A stretch of DNA of 64,000 bases from Megascapheus bottae (GCA_024803745.1 JANJXV010000004.1:57703858-57767857), one strand, 5' to 3'. Positions 31,990 through 44,939 are shown, counted from the first letter of the stretch. Program-made: numbers and translations. Notes: a model not told the origin generated them from the letters alone.

Positions 31990-33235
31990 ACATTAATTCT
32001 ATGTAGAACTCTAGCAAGAACATGGTATTTCACCAATGAACAATAGGTCGATTTGGCTGATTATTTCCAAAGAAATAGCTCACTCATATGTGTGGTATGT
32101 CCACTGTTCCCTTGATGACACTCAGTAAATAGGGATTATGGCTCTGGCCTGCACAGAGCCCAGCATCCAAGAGCTGTCTACATCCTTTTATGCACCCTGC
32201 TGAGACCGTGGTTTCCTGCTTTCCAGGCTGCCTTGCCTTCTCTCTTCCCTGTTTCTTGTGGTTTGTTTAAATTTTGTGCTAATCTAAATTCCTCAGGAAC
32301 ACCTTCCATCACCTGCTCACTGATCCATGACCTGTTCTTTCGACTGCATTGCATTTTAAAGGTCCCTGGCTTGACTTTACTGGTTCTAATACTGAATGCC
32401 GTGAAATGACCTCCTTCCCAAGTGACTATCATTCATGTTTTTCCTAAAAAATACAATGTACCTACAGTGTTAACGCAAATAAGCCCCATGTCATAGTATC
32501 AAATATGGTAAATTCAAGACCAGTAGACCAGAAATGGCCTGCCTCTTGTTATCTTATGCGGTTATGTGCACCACATTGGAATATTTCTTTTCTCAAAGGT
32601 GGGAACTGAGTCAGAGGCCATCTGTGTGGCCCTTGCTCACCAGTCCTGAGTGGCCGATAATTAATTTAGGCTGAATGTAATTACTCCCTTGTTAACAGGA
32701 GTTTTTCTGCACTTTTCCTCAGTCGGCTCTGGAGACACACCATTGAGTGTGATGTATGAGTCCTGGCACAGAATGAAACCTGAGCCCTGAGGAAAGACCC
32801 CTGCCTGAGAAGCTTCTCCTTCCTCCTAATGAATTGATGGGCTCAGCCCTCTTATCTGAAGTGCCAGTGAGATGTTCTTCAAGAACAGCACCTGCAAGGA
32901 AGCCTCAGGACAGGAGGGGCTCCATTTCTTTTGATTTTGAACTCTAGCAACTCAGTTTGAATTTATTTTCTACCCAGTTCTAAAGGGAAGACACTGGTGT
33001 CTGAATTGAAGAAATGGAGGAGTGTTAGTAAGAGAAGCTAATCCTTCTGTACTGGATTTTTTTCATGATTTCAATATTTCAATACATAAAATTTTCTTTC
33101 AAAATACCAAGTTCCAAAACAATACCAGAGATCATGAAACCAATCTCTTTTCTCCTAAGGATTGCTGGAGGCAGGGTTTCAGACTTCCAAGCTATCCCAC
33201 AGAGATCTCAACAAGGGTTAAAATGACTAATTTGT
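31990..33235. other. No gene; candidate conserved non-coding sequence near 32600-32900
   Basis: Free of lineage repeats. 32640-32720 contains two homeodomain-type cores (ATAATTAATT at 32658, TGTAATTAC at 32678). 32730-32900 is relatively GC-rich. An 84-codon reverse-strand frame (32432-32178) has no recognisable domain. Confidence 0.35.
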
Positions 33236-33405
33236 CTGGGCACAGATGGCTCATGTGTGTAATCCTACTCAGAAGAAAATCCATGAGACTCTAACTCTTA
33301 CTAACCACGAAGCCTGAAGTGGAGCTGTGACTTAGTGGAGTGCCAGCCATGAATGGGAAAAATTAACGGAAAGTGCATTGGCCCTGAGTTCAATTCCCCA
33401 AACTG
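33236..33405 (+). mobile_element. Composite SINE (B1-like + Geo-like)
   Basis: B1-like head 'gggcacagatggctcatgtg', right module 'cctgaagtggagctgtgac', 'gccctgagttcaattcccc'; tail replaced by a CA repeat. Confidence 0.75.

Positions 33406-33453
<48 letters not shown>
33406..33453. repeat. (CA)n microsatellite
   Basis: About 23 CA units at the 3' end of the preceding SINE. Confidence 0.97.
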
Positions 33454-33454
<1 letters not shown>

Positions 33455-33455
33455 A

Positions 33456-35344
33456 CATTTCCTTTTTGTGGAGTAACAAGAAACCAAAGGTTTTGTAAGA
33501 CAATCATAAATTAGAAGAATACATACATACTCGCATATATACGTACATATGTAAATACAGAATTACTCTGCACTGTAAAACTGAAAAACAATTATAATGA
33601 AAACTATTCTCTATCTCAAGTGATGTTGTTTTCAAACATGTGTTGGTCTAAGCACCATTTGGGGGAGGAGAAAAGGGTGATTTAGTTATGTGTGGGAAGA
33701 TAGACCCTTTGGGGAGGCCGGCATCTCAGGAATCAGGGATTAGAAATGATTAGATCATTTATGTTTATGTTGCAGGATTTGAGGGAGAAGCCATAGAATT
33801 AGGACTTTGCTGTGAACTTGATGCATAATGTCAGAAAATGGGAGCTAATTCTATAGTTGAATACATTGAGTGGTCTTATTCCATAGGAGGGAAGATTAGA
33901 AAAAGATGAGTGGTTAAAGAAGCAACAGCCCCTGCATTGCCCAGATATCTAGGTTCTGACAAAATCTTTGATTCTATTTCATCATAGATCCAGGTACTCT
34001 AGATGATATTGGTATGTTTTTTTTTAAAATGTTATGTTCCACAGTAATAACCAAAGAAAAAGCTAAATGCCAGTCATGCTCTTGGAGCAGAGGCATCTCC
34101 TTTATCTTCTTTATCTGGAAGCCAGAAATCACCCAAAATGATATAATTTTAATGAAAAATTTAGAAGTTAGAAGAAACAGGCATCTTCATTTCTACTTTC
34201 TAAGGGAAATGAAGAAAATCCAGTTTGAAAACTTAAATGGAATAGAATACACTAGAAAAGCAATTTGCCTTAGGATTTACTGAAGTAAAAAGGTTTTTTT
34301 TATTGTAGGAACTAATTGCTAAAGATATGATGGGAGTAATTCTGCATATTCACATTTTACATATGTTATCTTTTTAACCTAGGATAACATATTGGTAAAC
34401 TGGATATTTAAAAACTAAAGCTGTTGAAAAAAGGACAACATTCTACATGAATACATTCACATAAACAGGACATTTAGAATAAGAAAAGTATGTTCATTTA
34501 CTAAAAATATAAAAATATCTTATTTAAAATAAGGAAGTTTGAATAAAATATGCAATAGCTTCCCAGGACATAGGACAAATTTTTCTAGTGGAACCTGAGT
34601 CAAAACATGTTGAGAGCCAAAGATATTGACCGTCAAAGAAAACATGTCAATAATTTGAAAGCAACCAACTCAAAACACGGTTTACCTTTGACTGTACCCT
34701 TCAAAGTGCTTTACTTTTCAACTTCAATTTTTTAGAGTCTACTTGACTTTAATTTGTAAATTTAAAAATGTTTGAAAGGTATGTAATAGAGCAGTAATAA
34801 GAGAAAAACAATGCAAGTGGAAAAACCTGATTGAATACTTTGACCATGTCTGACTAAACTGATTCAAAGATTAGATTCAGAACAGGATAGATATTACATC
34901 TGAAATGGACATGTTATTTCCTAAAGGTTTAAATTTGATGTTAAAGAAGCTCTTCTAGGACTCAAAAGTACTTGAATGGATTAGTCTCAAGATTTTGCTT
35001 GCCAATCCATGGTGATAAAATGTTTCCAAACTTGTTCTAAATAATTATGTGAATTCCAGTCCCTCAGTGAAGAAATTATTATTTCTTGCATGTTTAAATG
35101 TTCCTTCACACAACAATTTAACATTTCCACCACAAGAAATAGTCTTTTTTGAGACCATTTTGCTTAAAAAGTAACCTTAAGTATGAACTTTTACCATATA
35201 GCATTTTCACTGGAGGCCATATTTGTGCAAGAGAAGTTAGTTTACCTGAGTTGGTTCAGGAGAAATGCATTCAGTATTTAAAATCAATCTAAAACTGTGG
35301 CTGCCTTAATTCAAGTTGAGCTACATTTGGTTCAAATGATAGCA
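33456..35344. other. No gene seen; mostly single-copy
   Basis: No clear repeat, RNA gene or exon. An 89-codon frame at 34014-34283 has no recognisable features. Confidence 0.45.
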
Positions 35345-35764
35345 TTTCTTTTTTAAAATTTTTTATTGTGATTAATAGAAGGGTTACATTATATTCACCA
35401 GATAGAAGGTCCATAACTTCACAAACATTGATACCCTTTCTTATGACATGGTCCCCATTTCCCTCCCACCCTCCCCCAGCTTATCTTGATTTTCCCCCCT
35501 TCCCTATCCAATTTTCAAATAACCAATTAAGCACATATAAAATATATCAGATAACATGGTGAAATCCTGAAACAATATAAGATAACCAAGGGATGGCAAA
35601 AGAGATGAGAGATAAATAGTACATTAAGGACAACAGTCATATTCATTATATGGCTTTTGTTTCCTTATCCTGGAGGTCCTTACATTTAGTGTCATACTAT
35701 TTAGCCTAATGTCTCTAGATTTTGTTCTATTGTAAATCGCTACTAGGAGAGCCCAAGGTTTCTA
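35345..35764 (-). repeat. L1 3' UTR of copy E
   Basis: Antisense L1 3' end: T-rich edge, 'attaatagaagggttacat', C-rich block at 35450-35505 (the polypurine tract in sense), up to the ORF2 stop near 35765. The micro-frame present in copies B and F is frameshifted here by one missing base near 35615. Confidence 0.9.
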
Positions 35765-37825
35765 CTAATTATGACAAATGAGGGAAACCATTGAGCCTAA
35801 GTTCCTTTGAGTCTGGCTTACTTCACTTAATATGATTTTTTCTAAGTTTTTCGATTTCCTTACAAATGGGGCAATGTTGTTCTTTCTGACAACAGCATAG
35901 AATTCCATTGTGTATAAATACCACATCTTGTTGATCCACTCATCAACTGTGGGACATCTAGGTTGGTTCCATATCTTTGCTATGGTAAATAGTGCTGCAA
36001 TGAACATTGTTCTGCTAGTGGATTTAGTATGCCCTTGTTTCTGGACGACTGGGTAAACACCAAGTAGTGGAATTACTGGGTCATAGGGGAGCTCTATGTT
36101 TAGTCTTTTGAGGAACTGCCATACTGCTTTCCATAGTGGTTGAACGAGTTTGCACTCCCACCAACAATGTAGTAGTGATCCCTCCTGGCCACATCCCCTC
36201 CAGCATCTGTTATTATTTTTCTTGATCCTGGCTATTCTAACTGGAGTGAGGTAGAATCTTAGAGTTGTTTTGATTTGCATTTCTTTTATGACCAGAGATG
36301 TTGAGCATTTCTTCATGTGTCTATAGGCCATTTTTGTTTCTTCTTCAGAGAAGACTCTCCTTAAGTCTTTGGCCCATTTTTTAATGGGATGGTTGTTACT
36401 TTGGAGATTAGTTTTGGACTGATTCAATTTTTTGAGCTGTTGATATATTTTAGATATGAGGCCTTTGTTCATTTTATGGTTAGTGAAGATATTCTCCCAC
36501 TCTATAGGCTTCCTAATTAATTTACTAGCTATGTGCTTTGCCATACAGAAGCTCTGCAGCTTAATGCAGTCCCACTTATCCAGCCTTTCTCTGATTTGTT
36601 CTGATTCTTGCTCCTTATTAAGAAAGTTTCGACCTGTGCCAAGGAGGCCTGGTGTGTCTCCTATTCCTTATTGTAAAGTTTTCAGTGTGTCGGCTTTTAC
36701 TTTGAGGTGTTTGATCCATTTGGAGTTAATTCTAGTGCAGGGTGACAAATAAGGATCCAACTTTAGTTTTCTGCCAGCACCACTTATTGAAGAGGCTGTC
36801 TTTCTTCCATTCTATTTTTTGGCTCCCTTGTCAAAGATTAGGTAGCCATAGGTCTGTGGTTTAATATCTGGGTCCTCAATTCTGTTCCATTGGTCTTCAG
36901 GCCTGTTCTTCTGCCAGTACCACGCTGTTTTGATAATAATATCTCTGTAATAGAGTCTAAAGTTTGGTATTGAAATTCTTCCAGCTCTGTTCTTTCTGCT
37001 AAAAAGTGCTTTTGCTATATGGGGTCTTTTATCATTCCATATGAAATTTTGGATTGCCTCTTCTATTTCTTTAAAGAATGACATTTGGATATTGATGCGT
37101 ATTGCATTGAATTTGTAGATAGCCCTTGGTAAGACTGTTATTTTCACGATGTTGATTCTTCCAATCCAGGAGCATAGGAGGTTTTTCCATTTCCTTAGTT
37201 CTGCTTCATTTTCCTTTTTCAGAGTTTTAAAGTTTTCATCAAAAAGGTCCTTTACATTCTTAGTTAAGCTAATTCCTACGTACTTTATTTTCTTTGAGGC
37301 TAATGCAAAAGGAGTTGCTTTCCTGATTGTTGCCTCATTCCTCTCACTGTTGACATATAGGTAGGCAGTTGATTTTTGAGGGTTAATTTTATACCCTGCT
37401 ACCTTTCCAAAGTTTTGAATCAGCTCAAGGAGCTTGGGAGTGGAATCTGTAGGGTTCTTTAAGTACAAAATCATGTCATCTGCAAAGAGGGAAAGTTTCA
37501 CTTCCTTTTTCCCTATTTGGATCCCCTTTATGCTTGCTTCTTGCCTTATTGCTCTGGCTAGGAATTCTAATACTATGTTAAAGAGGAGTGGAGAGAGTGG
37601 GCATCCTTGTCTCGTTCTTGATTTTAGAGGAATGGCTTTAGCTTTTCACCATTAAGTATAATACTAGCTGTGGGTTTGTCATACACAGCCTTTATTATAC
37701 TGAGGAATGTTCCATGGATTCCTAGTTTCTCCAGAGCTTTTAACATAAAGGTGTGTTGGTTCTTGTCAAATGCCTTTCTGCATCTGTTGAGACAATCATG
37801 TGATTTTTGTCCTTACTCCTGTTGA
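35765..37825 (-). pseudogene. L1 ORF2 C-terminal two-thirds (copy E)
   Basis: Reverse-strand ORF2 from the RT fingers region to the stop. FADD catalytic motif near 37483 ([16 protein letters not shown]). Two long open blocks, 37501-36812 and 36544-35765, are in different frames, so at least one indel lies between 36812 and 36544. The cysteine-rich motif [19 protein letters not shown] (about 36215-36159) is intact and identical to copy B. 5' end at about 37825 within RT. Close relative of copy B; no endonuclease domain. Confidence 0.92.
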
Positions 37826-38165
37826 CCGAATTCCAACAGATAGAAGGTGCATTAGTTCACATACATTGATTCCCTTTCTCATGTCATGATCCCCATTTCC
37901 CTCCCCCTTCCCCCTGCCTCTAATCTTGTTTTCTTTCTCTCTTCCCTATCCGACTTCAAATAACCAAATAAGTACATATACAATATATCAGACAACAAGG
38001 TGAAATACTCTAACAACATGAGATAACCAAGGGACAGCAAAAAAGATGAAAGATAACATAGTACATTAAGGACAACAATCACTCATTATATGGCTTTTGT
38101 TTCTATATCCTGGAGATCCTTTCATTTAGCCTCATACTGTTTGGCCTTATGTATCTAGGTTTTGT
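37826..38165 (-). repeat. L1 3' UTR of a second copy (copy F), joined to copy E
   Basis: Antisense L1 3' UTR that lacks its last ~45 bases and poly(A), fused directly to the RT region of copy E. It aligns with 35391-35740. 5'-truncated at about 38165. Confidence 0.85.
37879..38082 (-). other. Small hydrophobic reading frame in L1 3' UTR
   Basis: 67 codons, start on the reverse strand at 38082 (MIVVLNVLCYLSSFLLSLG…). It matches the frame at 13485-13682 in length, position within the UTR and most of the first 47 residues. Basic Arg/Lys-rich end. It may simply reflect common ancestry of the UTR. Confidence 0.3.
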
Positions 38166-38278
38166 TCATAGAATTAATTTTTAAAGTAAATTATGGAAGT
38201 TGAATTTTCAAAACAAAAGTCTGTTTTGCTTATTTAACCTCAAGAAAAAGAAGTCAATATTATCCATTTATATGTTAT

Positions 38279-38475
38279 TTTTTTTGCCAGTCCTGGGCTT
38301 GAGCTCAGGGCCTGAGCACTACCCTTAGACTTTCTCAAGGCTAGTGCTCTACCATTTGAGCCTCAGCACCACTTCACACTTTTTTCTACTTATGTAGTAC
38401 CGAGGAATCGAACCCGGATCTTCATGCATGCTAGGCAAGCAAGCACCCTACCATTAGGCCAACTGCCAGGTCCCT
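38279..38475 (-). mobile_element. Dimeric SINE (IDL-Geo type)
   Basis: Full antisense order starting with a T run: 'gccagtcctgggcttgagc', 'ctcaaggctagtgctctacc', 'gaggaatcgaacccgg' (B box), 'gcatgctaggcaagc'. A 4-base duplication of AAGC is seen in the ID half. Confidence 0.88.
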
Positions 38476-41290
38476 TGAGATGCCATTTATAACTGGCATA
38501 GACTACTGATACTGTTCCTTAATATCACAAAAACCATTGTGGTATTAAGACATTTGACAACAAGAGAAAACCATATGTCACGTCTATGAAAATGAAAGAT
38601 AAACTGTCAATCAGGCTTGGGCTGGCTGAAGAGCCCATCTGAGGTGGCCAGCCTACTGAAGTCCATGGCCTGACTGCCTACTGAATGCCACCCTGTGAGG
38701 GACTAGAATGACCCTCATCTGAGCAAATGGGACTCTATGAAGGTGAGGGGGCAGCCGGATGTGCAATGTCTGAAGCTCTACTTGCCTTCTGTCCTCAGAG
38801 TCATAACACTATTATAAGGAGCTTAATTTCAGTTTGAACATGAAGTTAGCACACAACATTAAACTGATGCTTTCCCTACGTTTGGTGTGTTAGGGAGTGA
38901 CAGATTTTGAATCTGTATATGTGATCACTAGCATGTGATAATTTAGCAGGTACTAATCAGAACACAAATGATCACAGAATATGGATGGTAGTCACATGCT
39001 AAGGGTGTATAGGAATTTTTATTTAAGCAATTGCCCTGGCATTGCCAATAGGAAGCAGGATGACAAGAGCTAGTTTAACTTAGACAAGACAACTAGACAT
39101 ACTTGCAGTGACCTTTTTCTTTAATGTTGTAGGAAGAGCAGGAATTGAGCCATGATGGATGGTTTAAGTAAGCCTTTAAGCAGCAGAAGACTAAGCTTGT
39201 TTATTTGGATTAAAACCAGTGACTTAAATGCCCTTCTAAAAACAGTCATCAATAAACTTAAAGTTATTTTGATTTTAATATTTTTAAAAAGATTTGAAAA
39301 ATCAAATAATGGTACTCTGAGGAATTACTATCACCTGATAGTGAATTCAACTTTACCAGGCACAAAACAGGCAAAGATTGACTAAGAAATTAAAACCATG
39401 TTTCTCTTTAAAAGTGGTTGCCACAATGGTAAATAATTCTCTCTATAAAAAAGGTAATAAGAGAAAATAGACTATGATCTCTGACTATTATTTCTGTAAA
39501 TCAAAAAATGAAACAATATTACAAAATCTTAATGATTACTGCCATTTCTACAGTTAAAAAAGAAATAGTATCTACATCTATTTCTGCCACCTTTATAAAC
39601 ACTATTGTAAACTGAAAACCATTTTAAAATACATTTATTATTAAATTACTTTATTTAAATGTATTAAGTTGTTTGCATCTTTTTTATTTTGCCCATCATA
39701 TTTTGGTGATTTTTTTGTCCAAAGGAGCATATTCACTTTAATGATCAAAAATTTGAACAGTCCATTGCAAAAGCCTGAAATAGCAATATTGAGCACATCA
39801 CCAATCGTTGGATATATGAATCTTTGATAGAGAGTGGACTTTAATAAAGAGCTGGTGGATACTGCTGTTTTTTCCATTTCACAGCAGTAATTGGGCAATA
39901 TAATTATTCCTCTTCAATTTTAAACTCACTGGCTGAATAAAGTACTCCTCTGACAAATGAGAAAAATTAATTAGTCAATTCCATAATGTGTTTTTATAAT
40001 TACTCGAAGCTATAAACTGAGACTTGCTTTAAAATCTTATTGTTTTAATTTTCATATTTTCCTGTCTCTTGTTTCTGAGACCTCCAAACACGAGATAAAT
40101 CATCCTGCTTATAAGTAAAGTCTTATTTTCGTTTCTTGATTTCTTTTTAAATTTAAATAAGTCTTTGTTTAAAGAAAACATTTCATCAGTCAAAATAATG
40201 CTATCACTTCTGAAAATATTTTCATTTTCTGACATGCACCAAGGTGCCATAAAGTAGTGTTGACAACTCCATCTTTAGCATTCCACAAATCTTAGAGAGA
40301 TATATCATCAGAAAAACCACACAGTCTATATCCGGGCTCTGACAAAAGTGAAACATGGCCTGCCAGACACAGATAAGGTTTTGAAATGTTAGTCACTGAA
40401 AAGGTGATAACAGAAACAAGGATCAAATGCATGTATACCTTCACCTTTGGACGCCTGAGGTTTTGAGACAAGCCACTTTGGGTTTAAAAAAATAAAAAGA
40501 TATTGCCATTTGGCCTGGTGGCTAAGTCGGAGGGTATACGTTGCAATACAACATGAAAACATAAGATAGTACTGATTTTCCATGTATTGTTGGGTGGAAT
40601 TATGTGATAACTGAGGGACAATAGCACAGCATCTCCAGCTAATAGGAGAGTGAGGAGCTTTGGATTGGAGTAGTTTGAAAGAGAGCACCAAGGATCCAAG
40701 CAACATGCCATCAGTGACACAAATGGAGACTACAATGACTCTGGAACAAGTGGAAACAGCTTGGACATCTTCATTTTTGTTGTCTTCTGTAATCCCCAAG
40801 TGTTTTGAAATTACAGGCAGTTCTCAATTTTATGTGGAAATTTCAATAGAAGGAAGACAAAAGCCCCATTACACTGGGGCTGGACATGAAATATTAAGCC
40901 AAAGGACTGTTTTGTGTTTTGCTTTGCTTTGCTTTTAAGACTGTTTAAAAATATATAATAATGACCACAAATACTACCTATAAGGCAGAATTTATAATCA
41001 TTTACTTCTTAGTGGTTCCTCCCTCGTGCCATCCATTTTCAAAGAAAGCTGAGTTTATGGCCGTCATCCTAGATTACATTCCCTCGCAGTTGCAGTATTT
41101 CTTCTGTAATGATTTATTTAAAAGGGCTTCACCATGATAGCTCTCCAACTTCGTTCCTTCCTGTATATCACTGTTCAGGGTCAAAAACTGGGAAAAGGGC
41201 TGGTCCCTAAGGCCTAACATATTTCGCCAGTGGAGACTCTGGCTTTTCACTTCTCTTTCTCTCCTCATCACTTTATGCTTAAAGAAGAAC
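38476..41290. other. No gene seen; single-copy
   Basis: Longest stretch lacking lineage-specific repeats. 38600-38800 is more GC-rich than its surroundings. Reverse-strand 40799-40389 is open for 136 codons but shows no domain and no splice context. No RNA gene found. Confidence 0.45.
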
Positions 41291-41299
41291 AGATGTGGA

Positions 41300-41780
41300 A
41301 ACGTTTAGAAAAAGACTAATTGAATTTCACATAACACAATTTAGCATTGTTTGAGGAAGTACCTAAATCAACAGCACATTTTCCAAAGTTCCAGCCTCGC
41401 CTAATTAGAACACCAAACGTGTGACTAATTGGCCACACTTCCACCAAAGGCTCTGCTGCAGATGAGCTGTTGCCTGCTGATTTGCCCAGCTGAGGCCGGT
41501 GGTTTGGCTGTGAGGTAAGGGGTTGCTCTAAATGAGCTGGGCTGAGCATAATGAGGAAAGAAACTCTGAGATGGCCAGAGAACAAATCCAGAGACGCTGG
41601 AGAGGAATCGGAATGTTCACGCTGTGGCAGCATCCAGAGCATTACTAGGAGATTATCAGAACATAAATTAAGAGATACTTGGGACCTGTAATTAGGACAG
41701 TTGATAGCCTGCTCTTTATCATTTCAGCTTCATACTCTTAGAACTTGACATCTAATTAAAATATAATCTGATATCTTCAG
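41300..41780. promoter_or_regulatory. Candidate conserved enhancer-like sequence
   Basis: Repeat-free and more GC-balanced than its flanks, with five TAATT[A/G] homeodomain cores (about 41317, 41402, 41426, 41689, 41753), two inside palindromic CTAATTAG/TAATTAGG contexts. Such clustering is typical of vertebrate developmental enhancers. Conservation cannot be seen from one sequence. Confidence 0.3.
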
Positions 41781-42019
41781 CAAGGGCTCCACTTGACCTT
41801 TTAGCACATGAGTAGGTCTGTTTTTGTTTGTTTGCATGCAATAGGTTTTCTTTATTTCATGTCCTAATGGCATGCAAGAGAGTATATGGGAAAAGAAAGG
41901 CTATAATGAAAGGAAAAGGATGACTCAGAACTTGGTTTTGTTGTACCCGAGCATTTTATTTTAAAGATGCTGTCATTCCAGCTCTCTTCTTCTAGGTATC
42001 AAACATAGCAGGGACTTTA

Positions 42020-42135
42020 AAAACTTTTAGTGCAACTTTCATGTTTTATAGAAAGGGATTTTGAGACTAATAGTGATATAGTAATTTGCTTGTTATACAT
42101 CCTTTTGGTGACAGATTCAGGATGACAAACCAAAT
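42020..42135 (-). repeat. MIR (ancient SINE)
   Basis: Antisense MIR order: 'ttttatagaaagggattttg', 'agtaatttgcttgttatac', 'tttggtgacagattcagg'. Confidence 0.55.
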
Positions 42136-42139
42136 CTAG

Positions 42140-43085
42140 TGCCATTTATATTTATATTGCCTGGGTCATTTTTGAGCTTATGTTAAAAGTAAAATTGTGT
42201 GCATGGTTTTATAAATACCTACAGATTGGACTACCTAATAATTACAAACCTTTAGCAACAAAATATTCTGTTACTTCTACATGTACTAGTGAAACTTATA
42301 CAATTCTGTCTATATTAGTATGGATTATAACTTTTGGTCTCCATCTACTAAAAGACTTCACCTATTAGGGTAATTGCCCATCTAAAACTCTTAGTATTTT
42401 CTTTACGTAAATCTCATTATTTTCTATTTTTATCAGATCAGAAATTATAGTGAATTCATTCTTTTTAATGGTATTAGACTTATTAAAAAATTATTTCCAT
42501 AGAATCTAACTAGAAATGCTATTCATTTTGACTCTGTAAAGTGTTTTGAGCTTATTAAAAAAAGAAAATTTGTACAGTACAATGTAAACTAAAAAAAAAT
42601 CCATGGAAATTCACTAACATCAGTATTTACTATCTTGAAAGAATTTTTAAACTTTCCCCTTATCACCTAGCATGTGAGTTTTTTTTCTAGTACTTTCTTC
42701 ACAACTGACTGATGAAAGCTCAGGGAATAAAAATAATACGAGGAAAATATGATTATTGAAGGAAACAAAATACTCCTTTGATAATCTGCTACTTAGAATG
42801 ATTCTTACTCTTGTGTTTCTCCATGAATAATGCAAATTAAAATCTCTTACTTTCTTTAGAAATAATTTCTAAGTTCCACATGCCAATACAAAGTCATAGA
42901 AGCCATTTTCTTCCATTTTAATCAGTTATCTTTAAGAAATTGGAAATGAAGCTTAACAAAAGAAATTAAGACCCAGTGTTAGCAAAATAGCTCATTCTCT
43001 AACCATCTTGAAAGTATCTTATTGATAAGCACCTTAGTTCATACATAAGATTACTTACTGCCTGGACTTTTTTTTTTGTCTTACT
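42140..43085. other. No gene seen
   Basis: AT-rich, no exon, RNA gene or clear repeat. Confidence 0.4.
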
Positions 43086-43106
43086 TGATAAAAATTGAGA
43101 GAAGAG

Positions 43107-43310
43107 GTGCTGGGAGTATGGCTTAGTGGTAGAATGCTTGCCTAGCATGCATGAAGACCCAGGTTCAATTCCTTGGTAGCACATACATAGAAAAAGCCAG
43201 AAGTGTGTGGTGCTGTGGCTCAAGTGGTAGGGGTTCTAGCCTTGAGAAAAGCCCAAGGACAGTACTCAGGCCCTGAGCTCAAGCCCAAGACAGGCAAAAA
43301 AAAAAAAAAG
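43107..43310 (+). mobile_element. Dimeric SINE with perfect 16-base duplication
   Basis: Complete two-part element, 13-base A tail. The exact duplication AAAATTGAGAGAAGAG lies at 43091-43106 and 43311-43326. The duplication begins with AAAA, as expected for L1 endonuclease cleavage. One of the youngest-looking SINEs here. Confidence 0.95.
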
Positions 43311-43329
43311 AAAATTGAGAGAAGAGTGG

Positions 43330-43926
43330 CATGACACTGACAGGTTACTGAGAGACTAATCAAATATTAATGCCAAGTGAATGTGTTTTAACTGTCTAAA
43401 AATAAAATGGGACTTCCTATAGAATAATTTAATCAATTGTGATGAGGCCTAAGATATAAATGTTTCATTCATGAGGAATCAGTTTGGGGAAAGTTCCTTA
43501 ACTCCATTTGCTTCAAACGAGTACAAATGAACAGATGGACTGTGGCATGACTGTGTGTCAACTTGATGGGTTTCAGCCATTTTTCTTCTTCCCTCTGTGT
43601 TCACCGCAGCCAAATGGGCTGTTGGGTGGTCAGAATTTGTCAGGAAGACAGACAACCACTGGGAAACAGTGTTGATCGGTCTTCCGGGCTATGATCCAAC
43701 AATTTCTTCATGTGTAGACAAACACACTGTGTCACCATATGCAATATGGCAGCAATAATTGATTTTTTTTCAAAGAAATCATATCATTGAAATAAAACAA
43801 GAACACCTAAAAGTTAGGAGACTGTCGGCATCCAGAAAAGAAAGATCATTTAAATGTAGTTGTTTACTGATATATTAACTCATCTATTGGTAGCAACCAC
43901 TGGCTGCCTTTGCTACTGATGGATAA
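43330..43926. other. No gene; repeat-free
   Basis: Contains a GC-balanced, repeat-free part (43500-43760) that could be conserved non-coding DNA; nothing specific recognised. Confidence 0.35.
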
Positions 43927-43942
43927 GTTTTAAAACATTTTT

Positions 43943-44132
43943 TTTTTTGCCAGTCCTGGGCTTGAGCTCAGAGCCTAAGCAACGTCCTTGGACTTTCTCA
44001 AGGTTAAAGCTCTACCACTTGAGCCTCAGCACCACTTCCAGCTTTTTTCTATGTATGTGATACCGAGGAATCGAACCCGGGTCTTCGTGCATGCTAGGCA
44101 AGCACTCTACCACTAGGCCAAACTCCGGCCCC
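43943..44132 (-). mobile_element. Dimeric SINE with perfect duplication
   Basis: Antisense full element with B box complement GGAATCGAACCC. The exact 14-base duplication TTTAAAACATTTTT lies at 43929-43942 and 44133-44146. Low divergence from its relatives suggests a recent insertion. Confidence 0.94.
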
Positions 44133-44574
44133 TTTAAAACATTTTTGTAGCAATAATGAAGCTACTTAGGTAAAAATATAACCTTTAATTCAGAGGTACA
44201 AATAGAAAAGAAAGACAAAATAGAAAGTGTTAAACAAAATGAGTCTCAGTTAAAATTTCATATTCGTGTTGTACGTAAATTCCACTTAGATTGGGTTTTC
44301 CTTTAACTATTTTCAGTTATTATTAACATTGACTTTGTTATTTTTCACATATTTCTTTAGGTGTTTGAAGTCATGTCTTTATTAAGTAATAGTATTCCTA
44401 AAGTTAAACCTTAGCATACCTTCTGTTGAAAACTCAAAATCTCTTGAACAGGAATTGGAAATTTATGAGAAAAAATATAGATGACTGGATACTTTAAAAG
44501 GTACAACTATGGTGCTGTGCTATATAAGTTGTCTTTCATAATGACTGCTGTAACATGACTTTGACACATTGTAT

Positions 44575-44870
44575 AATGAAAGATAGAGAGAACAAGGGAG
44601 TGAGAGAAAGAAAAAGAAGAAGAGAGACAAAAGAGGGAGAGAGACAAAAGAGGGGGAAAGAGATGGGTGCTGGTGTCTCACATTAATCAGAAAAAGCCAG
44701 AAGTGGTATGGTTCAAATGGTAGAGCGCTAGCCTTGAGCAAAAGCCAGGTCCTGATTTCAAGCCCTAGGACCTGCATATTATTACAAAAAAAGGGGGGGG
44801 GAGAAAGAGATCAAGGGAGAGAGAGAAAAAAAGGAAGGAGGAGAGAGGGAGGGAGGATGAGAAAAAATTA
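44575..44870. repeat. Purine-rich (GA)n region with a partial SINE
   Basis: GA-rich blocks at 44575-44660 and 44795-44870 flank a partial SINE at 44664-44790 (short B1-like scrap, then the right module 'aagccagaagtggtatggttc', 'gcgctagccttgagc'). The SINE tail is AAAAAAAGGGGGGGG. Confidence 0.7.
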
Positions 44871-44939
44871 GAGAAACTAGTAAATTATAAAACTCTGAAC
44901 ATAGAGATTCTATACCAACCAATTAGTTTTTCTTTTTCT

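Noticed and set aside
40389..40799. 136-codon open frame on the reverse strand
   Set aside because: No family resemblance, no exon boundaries, overlaps other frames of similar length; likely chance.
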